Part shown: positions 35,103 to 43,220 of the stretch, piece after piece
Numbering within the stretch: position 1 is the stretch's first letter
How the letters are laid out: the number at the start of each line of letters is the position of its first letter
From: Paraburkholderia silviterrae
Lineage (GTDB): Bacteria > Pseudomonadota > Gammaproteobacteria > Burkholderiales > Burkholderiaceae
Direction: 5' to 3'
NCBI RefSeq assembly: GCF_004353915.1
Contig: NZ_SMRP01000020.1
Location: 1-64,000 of the forward strand
DNA length: 64,000 nucleotides
Program-made: the position numbers and the translations under genes
Notes under the pieces: model-generated
What the model was told of the DNA's origin: nothing
Seen by the model: only the letters and a program-made list of their open reading frames with translations
The model's database searches: none

Positions 35103-36683
35103 CTACCAGTCGCCGAGCACAATGCCGCCCTTCTCCGAGACTTCGGTCCAGCGCTCGACGAAGCGCGCGGGCGCCGTCTGCCGCAAGGTACGGTGGCGCA
35201 GCCAGTCGAACAGGCGCTCGTGCAGTGCGTCGCGCACGCTCGCGTGTTGTGCGTCGCGGCCCAGGTCGTTCAGCTCGTCGGGGTCGGCCACGAGATCGAA
35301 CAGTTGCGGCGCGAAGCCATCGTAGTGAATGTATTTCCAGCGGCCGTCGAACACCATGAAGCAACGGCAACCGTCCAGACCGCGGCCAAGCAGCGTGCGC
35401 GTGCGCGAACGGAACGAATAATCGAACTCGCTGAAGACGGCATCGCGCCACGGCACGTCACGCGCGCCATGCAGCAACGGCTGCAGCGAGCGCCCTTCCA
35501 CGATATGGCCGGGGACCTCTACACCAGCCGCTTCGAGAAACGTGGGCAGCAGGTCGATCGCCTCGACCAGCCGCCGCTCGACCGTTCCGCGCGTGGCGTC
35601 GGCTTCAGGGCGCGGGTCGAAGACGATGAGCGGCACGCGCGACGATGCATCGTGAAAGAGCTCCTTCTCGCCGAGCCAGTGGTCGCCCAGGTAGTCGCCG
35701 TGGTCGCTCGTGAACACGATCATCGTGTCCTGCTCGCGGCCGGTTTCGCGCAGGAACGCGAACAGGCGGCCGAGATGATCGTCGATCTGCTTCACGAGCC
35801 CCATGTAGGTGGGAATGACCGTCTCGCGCACTTCGTCGCGCGTGAAGCTCACGCTTTCGTCGTGCTTCATGAACGCGCCGAAGACCGGATGCGGGCGCTC
35901 GCGCTCGTCGAGCGTACGCACGGCGGGCTTGACGTCCTGGGGACCGTACATGTCGTTGTAGGGTGCCGGCGCCATGTACGGCCAGTGTGGCTTGATCAGA
36001 CTCAGGTGCAGGCACCAGGGCACGTCGCCCTGCTCGCGGATGAACGCCATCGCGCGGTCGATCATGTACGGCGTTTCCGAATGCTCCTCGCTGATGCGCG
36101 CGGGCTTTGCCGCATGGCGCATCTTCCAGCCGCTCAGGATCTCCCCGTTCTCGCCTTCGGCTGAATTTGCGTAGTCATGCCAGGGATTGTCGCCCTCGTA
36201 GCCCTTGCTGCGCAGGTAGTCGCAATACGGCGTCTCCACGCGCGCGCCGAAGAGGCCCGGATGGATGCCGTCGTCGCGATCGAACGGCTCGAAGCCGCAC
36301 TCCTCCACCAGCACCGCGCCCGGCGACTCCGGGTTCATGCCGAGGCGCTGCATGCCCGCCTTGTCGGCGACCATGTGCGTCTTGCCCGCCAGCGCGACGC
36401 GCATGCCGCGCGTGCGCAGGTAGTCGCCGAGCGTCAGTTCGCCAACGGGCAGCGGCACGAAGTTCCAGTACGCACGGTGGCTCGCCACGTAGCGGCCCGT
36501 GTAGTACGACATGCGCGACGGCCCGCAAACGGGGCTTTGCACGTACGCGCGCTCAAAGCGCACACCGCGCCGCGCGAGTGCATCGATATGAGGCGTTTGC
36601 AACGTCGGGTGGCCGTAGCAGGACAGATAGTCCCAACGCAACTGGTCGCACATGACGAACAAGATATTCTTGACTGTCTCCAT
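35103..36683 (-). CDS. cytoplasmic Cys-type sulfatase or phosphonate monoester hydrolase
   Basis: The 526-residue product belongs to the alkaline phosphatase/sulfatase superfamily. The metal site opens with MCDQLRWDYLSCYG, and the modification motif CGPSR (Cys53-Arg57) is intact. SDHGDYLGDHWLGEK is the second metal segment, and FDLVADPDELNDLG is the C-terminal signature. There is no signal peptide, so it works in the cytoplasm and the TRAP transporter encoded next must import its substrate. The length and cytoplasmic location resemble phosphonate monoester hydrolases as much as sulfatases. It needs a formylglycine-generating enzyme, and none is encoded nearby: the SUMF1 protein at 1.9 kb lacks the cysteines and is exported. 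Confidence 0.9.
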   Translation of the reverse strand: METVKNILFVMCDQLRWDYLSCYGHPTLQTPHIDALARRGVRFERAYVQSPVCGPSRMSYYTGRYVASHRAYWNFVPLPVGELTLGDYLRTRGMRVALAGKTHMVADKAGMQRLGMNPESPGAVLVEECGFEPFDRDDGIHPGLFGARVETPYCDYLRSKGYEGDNPWHDYANSAEGENGEILSGWKMRHAAKPARISEEHSETPYMIDRAMAFIREQGDVPWCLHLSLIKPHWPYMAPAPYNDMYGPQDVKPAVRTLDERERPHPVFGAFMKHDESVSFTRDEVRETVIPTYMGLVKQIDDHLGRLFAFLRETGREQDTMIVFTSDHGDYLGDHWLGEKELFHDASSRVPLIVFDPRPEADATRGTVERRLVEAIDLLPTFLEAAGVEVPGHIVEGRSLQPLLHGARDVPWRDAVFSEFDYSFRSRTRTLLGRGLDGCRCFMVFDGRWKYIHYDGFAPQLFDLVADPDELNDLGRDAQHASVRDALHERLFDWLRHRTLRQTAPARFVERWTEVSEKGGIVLGDW

Positions 36684-36753
36684 CGCTCATCTCCTTTTGA
36701 TGAAGGCAAGCGTAGAACAGCCCAGGTGCGCGACCCAGCGATTTCTGAGAAGA

Positions 36754-36768
36754 TTTCACTCAGTGAAA
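36754..36768. promoter_or_regulatory. palindromic operator candidate, TTTCAC-TCA-GTGAAA
   Basis: A perfect 6-3-6 inverted repeat lies in the 101-bp divergent spacer between the sulfatase gene and the IclR-type regulator gene. It is 17 bp upstream of the regulator start. Its size suits an IclR-family dimer. Position suggests control of both promoters. Confidence 0.6.
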
Positions 36769-36784
36769 CGCAACGGATTCGGCT

Positions 36785-37594
36785 ATGTGGTCCCCCAAAG
36801 TCAAGACCATCGACGCCCTCGAACGGGGCCTCGTCACGCTCAAGACCCTGCAGGAGCTTCAGGCGGCGAGCCTGCACGACCTGCATATGCACACAGGCAT
36901 TCCGAAGGCCAGCTTGCTGCGCATTCTTCTGACGTTAGAGCGCCAGGGGCTGATCTGGCAGCGCCTGGCCGATGGGCTGTTTCGCCCGAGCTACACGCTG
37001 CAGGCGCGCGCGCGGCGCCTCGATCGAGTGGACCATCTGATCGAATGCGCGGCCACGGAGCTCGACCAGTTGCAGGGCCGCATTCTCTGGCCATCGGACC
37101 TCGCCGTGCGTCGCGGCACGACGATGGCGCTGTGCGAGTCGAACCGCACGCGCTCGTACTTTGTCGTCAACCGCGACAAGCTCGGCTATGAGATCAACAT
37201 GCTGCGCTCGGCTGTCGGGCGCGCGTATCTCTCGTTCTGCCCCGACGAGGAACGCGAGTCCTTGCTCGAAGCCCTGCGTCTGGGCCAGCGTCCCGGCGAC
37301 GAGCGTGCGCACGATCGGCGCTACGTGCGGCAATTGCTCAATGAAACGCGCCGCCTCGGCTACGGTTCGCGCGAACGCAACTTTGGCGGCTCGTACGACC
37401 AGTCACGCACGCAGTACAACGACGGCTTGTCCGCGCTCGCCGTGCCCATTGCGGCGCCCGATGGCTCCGTTGCCGGGTGCGTGAACATCGTATGGTTCGA
37501 GCGGCTCTTCAAGGTGGAAGAGATGGCCGCGCGCCATCTGGAGGATCTTCGCGCCGCCGCTGCCCGGATCGGGGCGCGCTTGAGCATCGATTGA
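36785..37594 (+). CDS. IclR-family regulator of the sulfatase-TRAP operon
   Basis: The 269-residue product has an N-terminal winged helix (IDALERGLVTLKTLQELQAA then HTGIPKASLLRILLTLERQGL) and a C-terminal IclR effector domain with SAVGRAYLSFCPDEER and GLSALAVPIAAPDGSVAGCVNIV (given in part). It is divergent from the sulfatase operon, whose spacer carries a perfect palindrome. It most likely senses the imported or hydrolysed substrate. Confidence 0.92.
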   Translation: MWSPKVKTIDALERGLVTLKTLQELQAASLHDLHMHTGIPKASLLRILLTLERQGLIWQRLADGLFRPSYTLQARARRLDRVDHLIECAATELDQLQGRILWPSDLAVRRGTTMALCESNRTRSYFVVNRDKLGYEINMLRSAVGRAYLSFCPDEERESLLEALRLGQRPGDERAHDRRYVRQLLNETRRLGYGSRERNFGGSYDQSRTQYNDGLSALAVPIAAPDGSVAGCVNIVWFERLFKVEEMAARHLEDLRAAAARIGARLSID

Positions 37595-37679
37595 GCACAG
37601 CGCTCGCGCCGTTCGCCCGAGTACGTGTGCACGTCAATCGCGTGCAGGCACAAACGAACCGCTCAGCACGCGCGAACGC

Positions 37680-38579
37680 TCACGCAGCCGGCGCGCGGCG
37701 CACAAACACACGCCGCGTCAGATCGAATGCGACGAGGTTGCCGCAGAGCACCAGCAACAGGCCCACCACAGTCAGCCATGACCAGCGGTAGCCCTCGAAG
37801 ACCGTCGATACCGCGAGCGCCACGATCGGGAACAGGACTGTGCAATAGGCGGCCCGCTCGGGACCGATGCGCCCAACCAGCATCAAATACGCCGTGAAGC
37901 CCACCACCGATCCCGCCACCGCGAGCCAGGCCAGCGCCCCGAGGTAGCGCGCATCCATCTCGATCCTGAACGGCAAGCCGGCTAGCGCGCTGCCGGCCAG
38001 CAGCACCACGGTGCCGATCAGCATGGCCCAGCCATTCGTGACCAATGGGTGCAGCCCCATCGATTGCATGCGGCTCGACAGCAGATTGCCGACCGAGAAA
38101 CACTGCGTGCCGAGAAACGCCACGGCAAGCCCGAGCCAGACGGTCTGGTCGCCGATATGGCCGGCCATCTGCTGGAGGAACAGGCAAACGATGCCAATGA
38201 GGCCCAGCACGGCCCCGCCCACCGCCGTGCCCTGCAACGGCCGGCCCATGAAGAGACGCCCGTTGATCGCGTTGAGCAGCGGCGCGGTCGAGAACACCAC
38301 GGCAACGAGCCCGCTCGGCACGATGTTCTCGGCGTAGTAGAAGCACAGGAAATTGAGGCAGAAAAGCGCCAGCCCCTGGGCCACGAGGTAGCGCCATGCC
38401 GCGCGCGGCGGCCAGAGGGGCCGGCGCATGACGCTCAGCAGCGCGAACATCAGGAGCGCCGCGATCCCGAAGCGCCAGGCGATGGAAACCGGCGCGGGCA
38501 CGACGCCGAGCTGCCACTCGATAGCAATCCAGGTGGTGCCCCAGATCAGCACGGTGAGCGCGTAAAGAAAGAGATTCAT
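37680..38579 (-). CDS. EamA/DMT-family inner-membrane transporter
   Basis: The 299-residue product starts at the ATG at 38579; a longer reading to 38654 would add 25 residues without membrane or ribosome-site support. Ten hydrophobic segments form two EamA halves, the first starting LYALTVLIWGTTWIAIEWQLG and the second with GTQCFSVGNLLSS. The W-G-T-T-W motif is typical. It is expected to export amino acids or other small metabolites. The divergent AraC-type gene (38751) is its likely regulator, as in many such pairs. Confidence 0.9.
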   Translation of the reverse strand: MNLFLYALTVLIWGTTWIAIEWQLGVVPAPVSIAWRFGIAALLMFALLSVMRRPLWPPRAAWRYLVAQGLALFCLNFLCFYYAENIVPSGLVAVVFSTAPLLNAINGRLFMGRPLQGTAVGGAVLGLIGIVCLFLQQMAGHIGDQTVWLGLAVAFLGTQCFSVGNLLSSRMQSMGLHPLVTNGWAMLIGTVVLLAGSALAGLPFRIEMDARYLGALAWLAVAGSVVGFTAYLMLVGRIGPERAAYCTVLFPIVALAVSTVFEGYRWSWLTVVGLLLVLCGNLVAFDLTRRVFVRRAPAA

Positions 38580-38750
38580 GGCTGGAGATGGCCGATATTC
38601 GATGCTCCCACTATGGCGCGCGGCGGCGGCACGCACTTGTCCAGGATTGCGCATTTCTTGCCGGCGGACGCGCGAGCCGGGGTCACAGCGTATACTGTGA
38701 TCGCCCCGCTTCCACTACCCATCACCGCCCCACTGCCCGCTCTGCGAACC

Positions 38751-39689
38751 ATGGACGCCCTGGAGTCTCCCGCCGCGCTCGACCTTGCCAATACGCCGTT
38801 CGGGCTGCATTCGGTGTGCCGCACGCTGAGCGCCGCCAACGCGACGCTGGAACGGTTTGCCTGGCTCGGCGATCAACTCGCGGCGGCCGTCTGGACGCGC
38901 GAAACGCGCGAGGCCGAGACCATCTACGAGCAGCCCGGTCATCACACGCTGTCGTGCTATATCGACGGCGGCTACCGAACGGAGCGGCAGAAGCTGCCGG
39001 GAATTTACGGCGCGCCAAGCCGGCTCTGCGCGCTGCCCGGCGATCATGAATCGCGCTGGTGGGTGCGCGGGCACATGCATTTCATGCACCTCTATTTCCT
39101 GCCCGGCCACTTCACGCAACGCGCCGTGCGCGAGCTCGACCAGGAACCGCGCGGGCTCACGCTGGCCGACCGCACGTATTTCGAGGACGAGCGCATCGCC
39201 GCGCTTTGCCAGACGCTCGCCAACGAGGACTGGGCCAATCCTGAAGGCCTGCTGCGCAGCAACGAGACCGCCCACGAAGTGCTGAGCCTGCTGCTGCGCA
39301 GCCAGGGCGTGCGCCGTCCCGGCGCGGCCCTCAAGGGCGGCCTATCGGTGGCCACGCGACGGCGCCTGCGCGACTACATCGACGCCCATCTTGGCGAGCC
39401 ATTGACGCTGGGTGCGCTGGCCGAGGTCGCCTGCCTCTCCGAGTACCACCTCGCGCGCATGTTCCGCACGTCGTTCGGACAGCCGCCGCACGCCTGGATT
39501 GCCGCCCAGCGGCTCGACCGCGCGCGCATGCTGTTGCGCACCAGCGCCCTGCCGCTCGCGCACATTGCGGCGGCGTGCGGCTATGCGAATGCAAGCCACT
39601 TCAGCCATCGCTTTCGCGATGCGTTCGGCGCCGCGCCCAATACGTATCGGCAAGCGCTCCAGAACCGGGGCATGGCCGTTCAAGCCTGA
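38751..39689 (+). CDS. AraC-family transcriptional regulator
   Basis: The 312-residue product is read from the ATG at 38751, since the open frame further upstream lies over the EamA gene. The N-terminal part (residues 1-190) includes YIDGGYRTERQKLPG and HFMHLYFLPGHF. The C-terminal double HTH starts near residue 200: DYIDAHLGEPLTLGALAEVAC and CGYANASHFSHRFRDAFG with the classical GY-x-x-x-SHFS motif. It is divergent from the EamA transporter gene with a 171-bp spacer. Confidence 0.9.
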   Translation: MDALESPAALDLANTPFGLHSVCRTLSAANATLERFAWLGDQLAAAVWTRETREAETIYEQPGHHTLSCYIDGGYRTERQKLPGIYGAPSRLCALPGDHESRWWVRGHMHFMHLYFLPGHFTQRAVRELDQEPRGLTLADRTYFEDERIAALCQTLANEDWANPEGLLRSNETAHEVLSLLLRSQGVRRPGAALKGGLSVATRRRLRDYIDAHLGEPLTLGALAEVACLSEYHLARMFRTSFGQPPHAWIAAQRLDRARMLLRTSALPLAHIAAACGYANASHFSHRFRDAFGAAPNTYRQALQNRGMAVQA

Positions 39690-39819
39690 GGCCGCCCCCA
39701 CATCTAGCGCAATTGCGGCCCGATCGCGCTTCTCCATATCGTAAAGGGTCCTAAGCTCTCACCCCACGTGTGCACGACCCGATCAATGCACGATGCGCGC
39801 AATGCCCGCTTGCGCGCCG

Positions 39820-40743
39820 TTACGGCGCTATCTCACTCAATTTGCGCGGCAGCCCGAGCCGCTCGAAACGCTCGACCAGAAAGTCGGTGAACGCGCGGAT
39901 CTTCGCCGGCTGATGGCGGCGGCACTGGTACGCGATATTGATCGTGAGCGCCGGCAGCAGCCACTCGGACAGAACGGGGACAAGCCTGCCCGCCACGATG
40001 TCGTCATGAATGATGTAGAGCGGCTGGATCAGGATGCCGAGGCCGCCGAGCGCCGCCGCGCGAATCACTTGCCCCTCGTTCGCGTCGAGCAGGCTTTTGA
40101 TGGCGACTGATTGCGTCTTTTCCCCGCGCCGGAAATGGAGCATGTACGGATCGTTGGCGAGGTTGTACACGAGCAGATCGTGCTCGCAGAGCGCCTCCGG
40201 CGTCGCGGGCGTGCCGCGCCTGGCCAGGTAGCCCGGCGAGGCCGCCAGCACCCGCCGCGTCTCGGCGAGCTTGCGCACCGTGATGCTGGAATCCGCCTCG
40301 TACTCGCGGGTGCGGATCGCCACGTCGATGCCGGCCTCGATGAAATCGGGGTAGCGGTTCGCCGCCACGATCTGCACCGTGAGGTTCGGATAGCGCTTGT
40401 GAAATTCGGGCAGTGCGGGGGCAATGTAAATCGACGCGAACGACACCGAGGCCGTCACCCTCAACGTGCCGGTCGGATTGACTGACGCTTCATTGACGGC
40501 GGCGTCCGCCTCGGCCATCTCGCCCATGATGGCGACGCAACGCCGGTGATATTCGTGGCCGGCGTCGGTCAGCCACAGGCGCCGCGTGGTGCGCTCCACG
40601 AGCCGGGCGCACAGGCGGTCCTCCAGGGCATTGAGGCAGCGGCTAGCCGCAGCGCTGGACATGCCGAGGCGCTCAGCGGCTTTCGAGAGGCTGCCGAGCT
40701 CGGCCACCTGAATGAAAAACTCGATCTGGGTCCACTTGTCCAT
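39820..40743 (-). CDS. LysR-type regulator of the hydroxyquinol genes
   Basis: The 307-residue product starts at the ATG at 40743. Its HTH (FFIQVAELGSLSKAAERLGMS then SAAASRCLNALEDRLC) and substrate-binding domain (FIEAGIDVAIRTREYEADSS, KIRAFTDFLVERFERL) are complete. It is divergent from the hydroxyquinol dioxygenase gene. The spacer has a perfect 19-bp palindrome 10 bp upstream of this start and a second smaller one, so it probably controls both itself and the dioxygenase operon. Confidence 0.9.
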   Translation of the reverse strand: MDKWTQIEFFIQVAELGSLSKAAERLGMSSAAASRCLNALEDRLCARLVERTTRRLWLTDAGHEYHRRCVAIMGEMAEADAAVNEASVNPTGTLRVTASVSFASIYIAPALPEFHKRYPNLTVQIVAANRYPDFIEAGIDVAIRTREYEADSSITVRKLAETRRVLAASPGYLARRGTPATPEALCEHDLLVYNLANDPYMLHFRRGEKTQSVAIKSLLDANEGQVIRAAALGGLGILIQPLYIIHDDIVAGRLVPVLSEWLLPALTINIAYQCRRHQPAKIRAFTDFLVERFERLGLPRKLSEIAP

Positions 40744-40752
40744 AAACTCGAT

Positions 40753-40771
40753 TTCTCCGCTCAGCGGAGAA
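40753..40771. promoter_or_regulatory. perfect 19-bp palindrome in the hydroxyquinol divergent promoter
   Basis: TTCTCCGCT-C-AGCGGAGAA is a 9-1-9 inverted repeat. A second, TTCCG-A-CGGAA, lies at 40796-40806. Centres are 39 bp apart, roughly four helical turns, consistent with two sites of one regulator. The first is close enough to the LysR start to repress it. Confidence 0.6.
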
Positions 40772-40861
40772 CAAAACTCCAGAAACGCGTCTTTTTTCCG
40801 ACGGAAGACGGAATTAATCTTACCGCAACCACCCACGAAACAACACCCGGAGACAACCGAT

Positions 40862-41746
40862 ATGCGTAACCTCAACGAGGACACCATCACCCAGGCGGTG
40901 ATCGCGTCGCTGGGCGGATGTGGCGACACACGGCTGCGGACCGTGATGACGAGCCTCGTGCAGCACCTCCATTCGTTCGCCCGCGAGACCAGGCTGACCG
41001 AAGCCGAATGGCAGGCAGCGATCGCGTTTCTGACCGCTGTGGGCCACATCACCGACGACAAGCGCCAGGAGTTCATCCTGCTCTCGGACGTGCTGGGCCT
41101 GTCCACGCTGGTCACCGCGCAGAACCACGCGAAGCCGGCGGGCTGCACCGAAGCGACGGTATTCGGCCCTTTCTATGTAGAAGGCAGCCCGGAGTACGCC
41201 CAGTTCGACGACATCGCGAACGGTGCGAGCGGCGAGCCTTGTTTTGTCGGCGGATACGTGCGCGCGCTCGATGGCCAGGCCATCGCCAACGCCCAGCTCG
41301 AAGTCTGGCAAGCCGATGAAGACGGCCACTACGACGTGCAGTTGGCGCCCGAAGACGACGGCACCCACGCGCATCGCGCACGCGGCAAGCTGCGCACCGA
41401 CGCCAACGGACGCTTCGCGTTCCGCTCGATACTTGCCGAGCCGTATCCGATTCCGCACGACGGCCCAGTCGGCGCGCTGCTGGACGCGCTCGGCCGGCAT
41501 CCGTGGCGGCCCGCGCATCTGCATTTCATGATCGAGGCGCCGGGCTACGAAACGCTGATCACCCACGTGTTCCGCGACGGCGACCGCTATCTCGACTCCG
41601 ATGCGGTATTCGGCGTACGTTCGACGCTGGTGGCGCAGTGGGTCCAGCATCCCCCGGGCACGGCACCCGATGGCTCGCAGATGGACGTGCCGTTTTACAC
41701 GCTCGATTACGACTTCGTGCTGAACCCGAAGGGGCCGGGGCGATGA
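40862..41746 (+). CDS. hydroxyquinol 1,2-dioxygenase (intradiol)
   Basis: The 294-residue product starts at the ATG at 40862, with CCGGAGACAACCGAT upstream. The N-terminal dimerisation domain is followed by a beta-sandwich with the non-haem iron ligands Tyr157 (EDGHYDVQ), Tyr195 (AEPYPIP), His219 and His221 (RPAHLHF). ATVFGPFYVEGSPE is typical of the hydroxyquinol branch rather than catechol 1,2-dioxygenase. It opens 1,2,4-trihydroxybenzene between the hydroxyls to give maleylacetate. The maleylacetate reductase gene follows, which supports the assignment. Confidence 0.93.
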   Translation: MRNLNEDTITQAVIASLGGCGDTRLRTVMTSLVQHLHSFARETRLTEAEWQAAIAFLTAVGHITDDKRQEFILLSDVLGLSTLVTAQNHAKPAGCTEATVFGPFYVEGSPEYAQFDDIANGASGEPCFVGGYVRALDGQAIANAQLEVWQADEDGHYDVQLAPEDDGTHAHRARGKLRTDANGRFAFRSILAEPYPIPHDGPVGALLDALGRHPWRPAHLHFMIEAPGYETLITHVFRDGDRYLDSDAVFGVRSTLVAQWVQHPPGTAPDGSQMDVPFYTLDYDFVLNPKGPGR

Positions 41747-41796
41747 TCCGCCACATCGTCATGCGGAAGGTATCGGGCAAGAAAGTCGTGGCGTAA
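41743..41796 (+). pseudogene. 17-codon remnant of a possible Dabb-domain gene
   Basis: An ATG overlapping the dioxygenase stop opens a 17-codon frame (MIRHIVMRKVSGKKVVA). MIRHIVM is the usual N-terminus of Dabb (stress-responsive A/B barrel) proteins, which are near 100 residues and do occur in aromatic gene clusters. A large deletion could have left only the ends. It may still serve to couple translation to the next gene. Confidence 0.4.
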
Positions 41797-41806
41797 GGGA
41801 GAAGTG

Positions 41807-42880
41807 ATGCAAGCCAGTCTGGAATTCGTTTACAAGGCGCGCCCCGCACGCGTGATCTTCGGAGCGGGCAGCCTGCGCCATCTCGAGCGCGAAGTCCTCG
41901 AGCTCGGCGCACAGCGTGCGCTGGTGCTCAGCACACCGGAACAACGCGCACTCGCGCAAACCATCGCCGAGCGTCTCGGGGCCCGCGCCGCCGCGATCTA
42001 CGATCGTGCCACGATGCACGTGCCGGTCGAGGTGGCGCGCGACGCGCTCGAGTTCGCGAAAAGCTGCGGCGCCGATTGCGCGATTGCCGTGGGCGGCGGT
42101 TCCACGGTCGGGCTCGGCAAGGCCATCGCGCTCGAAAGCAGCCTGCCCATTCTTGCGATCCCCACTACCTATGCCGGCAGCGAAATGACGCCGATCTACG
42201 GCATCACCGAAGCGGGCCTCAAGCGCACGGGCGCCGACGCGCGCGTATTGCCGAAGACGGTGATCTACGATCCCGAGCTGACGCTCACGCTGCCCGTCGA
42301 TTTGTCGGTGACGAGCGGCATCAATGCCATCGCCCACGCGGCCGAGGGGCTCTACGCGAACGACGCCAACCCGGTGATGAGCCTGATTGCCGAAGAAGGC
42401 ATACGCGCGCTTGCACAGGGCTTGCCGGGCGTGCGCCGCGACCGGGCGGATCTCGCCGCGCGCAGCGACGCCTTGTATGGCGCCTGGCTGTGCGGCATGG
42501 TCCTCGGCAACGTCGGCATGGCGCTGCATCACAAGCTGTGCCACACGCTCGGCGGAAGCTTCAACCTTCCGCACGCGCAAACGCACACCGTCGTGCTGCC
42601 GCACGCGCTCGCCTACAACGCCGCCCACGCACCCGATGCGATGCAGCGCATCGCCCGCGCAATCGGCGCGGATGACGCCGCGCGCGGCCTCTATGAGCTC
42701 GCGCGCGAGAACGGTGCCCCGCTCGCGCTGAAGACACTCGGCATGAGCGAAACCGACCTCGACCGCGCCGCCGACCTCGCCGCCGCGAATCCGTACTGGA
42801 ATCCGAGGCCGATCGAGCGGCAGGCACTGCGCGCGCTGCTGCAGGACGCGTTCGACGGCGTGCCGCCTTCCACGCGCTGA
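41807..42880 (+). CDS. maleylacetate reductase
   Basis: The 357-residue product starts at the ATG at 41807 with GGGAGAAGTG just upstream. It belongs to the iron-containing alcohol dehydrogenase fold, but of the maleylacetate-reductase branch. VIFGAGSLRHLEREV is near the N-terminus; VGGGSTVGLGKAIAL and PTTYAGSEMTPIYG bind the nucleotide; HHKLCHTLGG carries metal-site-like His residues. It reduces maleylacetate to 3-oxoadipate with NAD(P)H, the step after hydroxyquinol ring cleavage. The 3-oxoadipate branch genes are not in this window. Confidence 0.94.
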   Translation: MQASLEFVYKARPARVIFGAGSLRHLEREVLELGAQRALVLSTPEQRALAQTIAERLGARAAAIYDRATMHVPVEVARDALEFAKSCGADCAIAVGGGSTVGLGKAIALESSLPILAIPTTYAGSEMTPIYGITEAGLKRTGADARVLPKTVIYDPELTLTLPVDLSVTSGINAIAHAAEGLYANDANPVMSLIAEEGIRALAQGLPGVRRDRADLAARSDALYGAWLCGMVLGNVGMALHHKLCHTLGGSFNLPHAQTHTVVLPHALAYNAAHAPDAMQRIARAIGADDAARGLYELARENGAPLALKTLGMSETDLDRAADLAAANPYWNPRPIERQALRALLQDAFDGVPPSTR

Positions 42881-43220
42881 AAATACGTTGAACTGAGCAT
42901 CCGGCGCGCGGGCTCGCCTTTCTCGAGCAGCTCGGCTGCCGTTTCGCGGTACTCTCGGACGACGCGGCCGCCCGCGACGCCATCGTCGAACGTGACATGC
43001 GCGAAGCGCACGGACGCGAAACGCCACCGGTGACGCCGCTACAATAGCGTTCGTGCGATGCGCTTGCCGACCGGTCCGGTTGCGCTCGCACGGAGCGCCC
43101 GCCGCGGTGCCCCGCTTCGCGGCGGCGGCTGACACCGCGCCCGCGCTGCAGCGCAGAGCCGACCCAATCGCCAGACCGGACATACCCGTCGAGCCGGGGT
43201 GACCGGCACTGGAGGGATCT
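42881..43220 (+). other. intergenic region with a short possible gene remnant
   Basis: This 340-bp stretch precedes the MscS gene. The plus frame 42893-43046 is open with GC-rich codon use (GLAFLEQLGCRFAVLSDD) and ends in TAG, but it has a stop just before it and no start codon. It may be a C-terminal gene remnant; no family is recognised. The remainder should hold the MscS promoter. No clear terminator was found for the maleylacetate reductase gene. Confidence 0.4.

Noticed and set aside
1898..36683. SUMF1 protein at 1.9 kb as activator of the sulfatase at 35 kb
   Set aside because: It lacks the catalytic cysteines and is exported, while the sulfatase is cytoplasmic.
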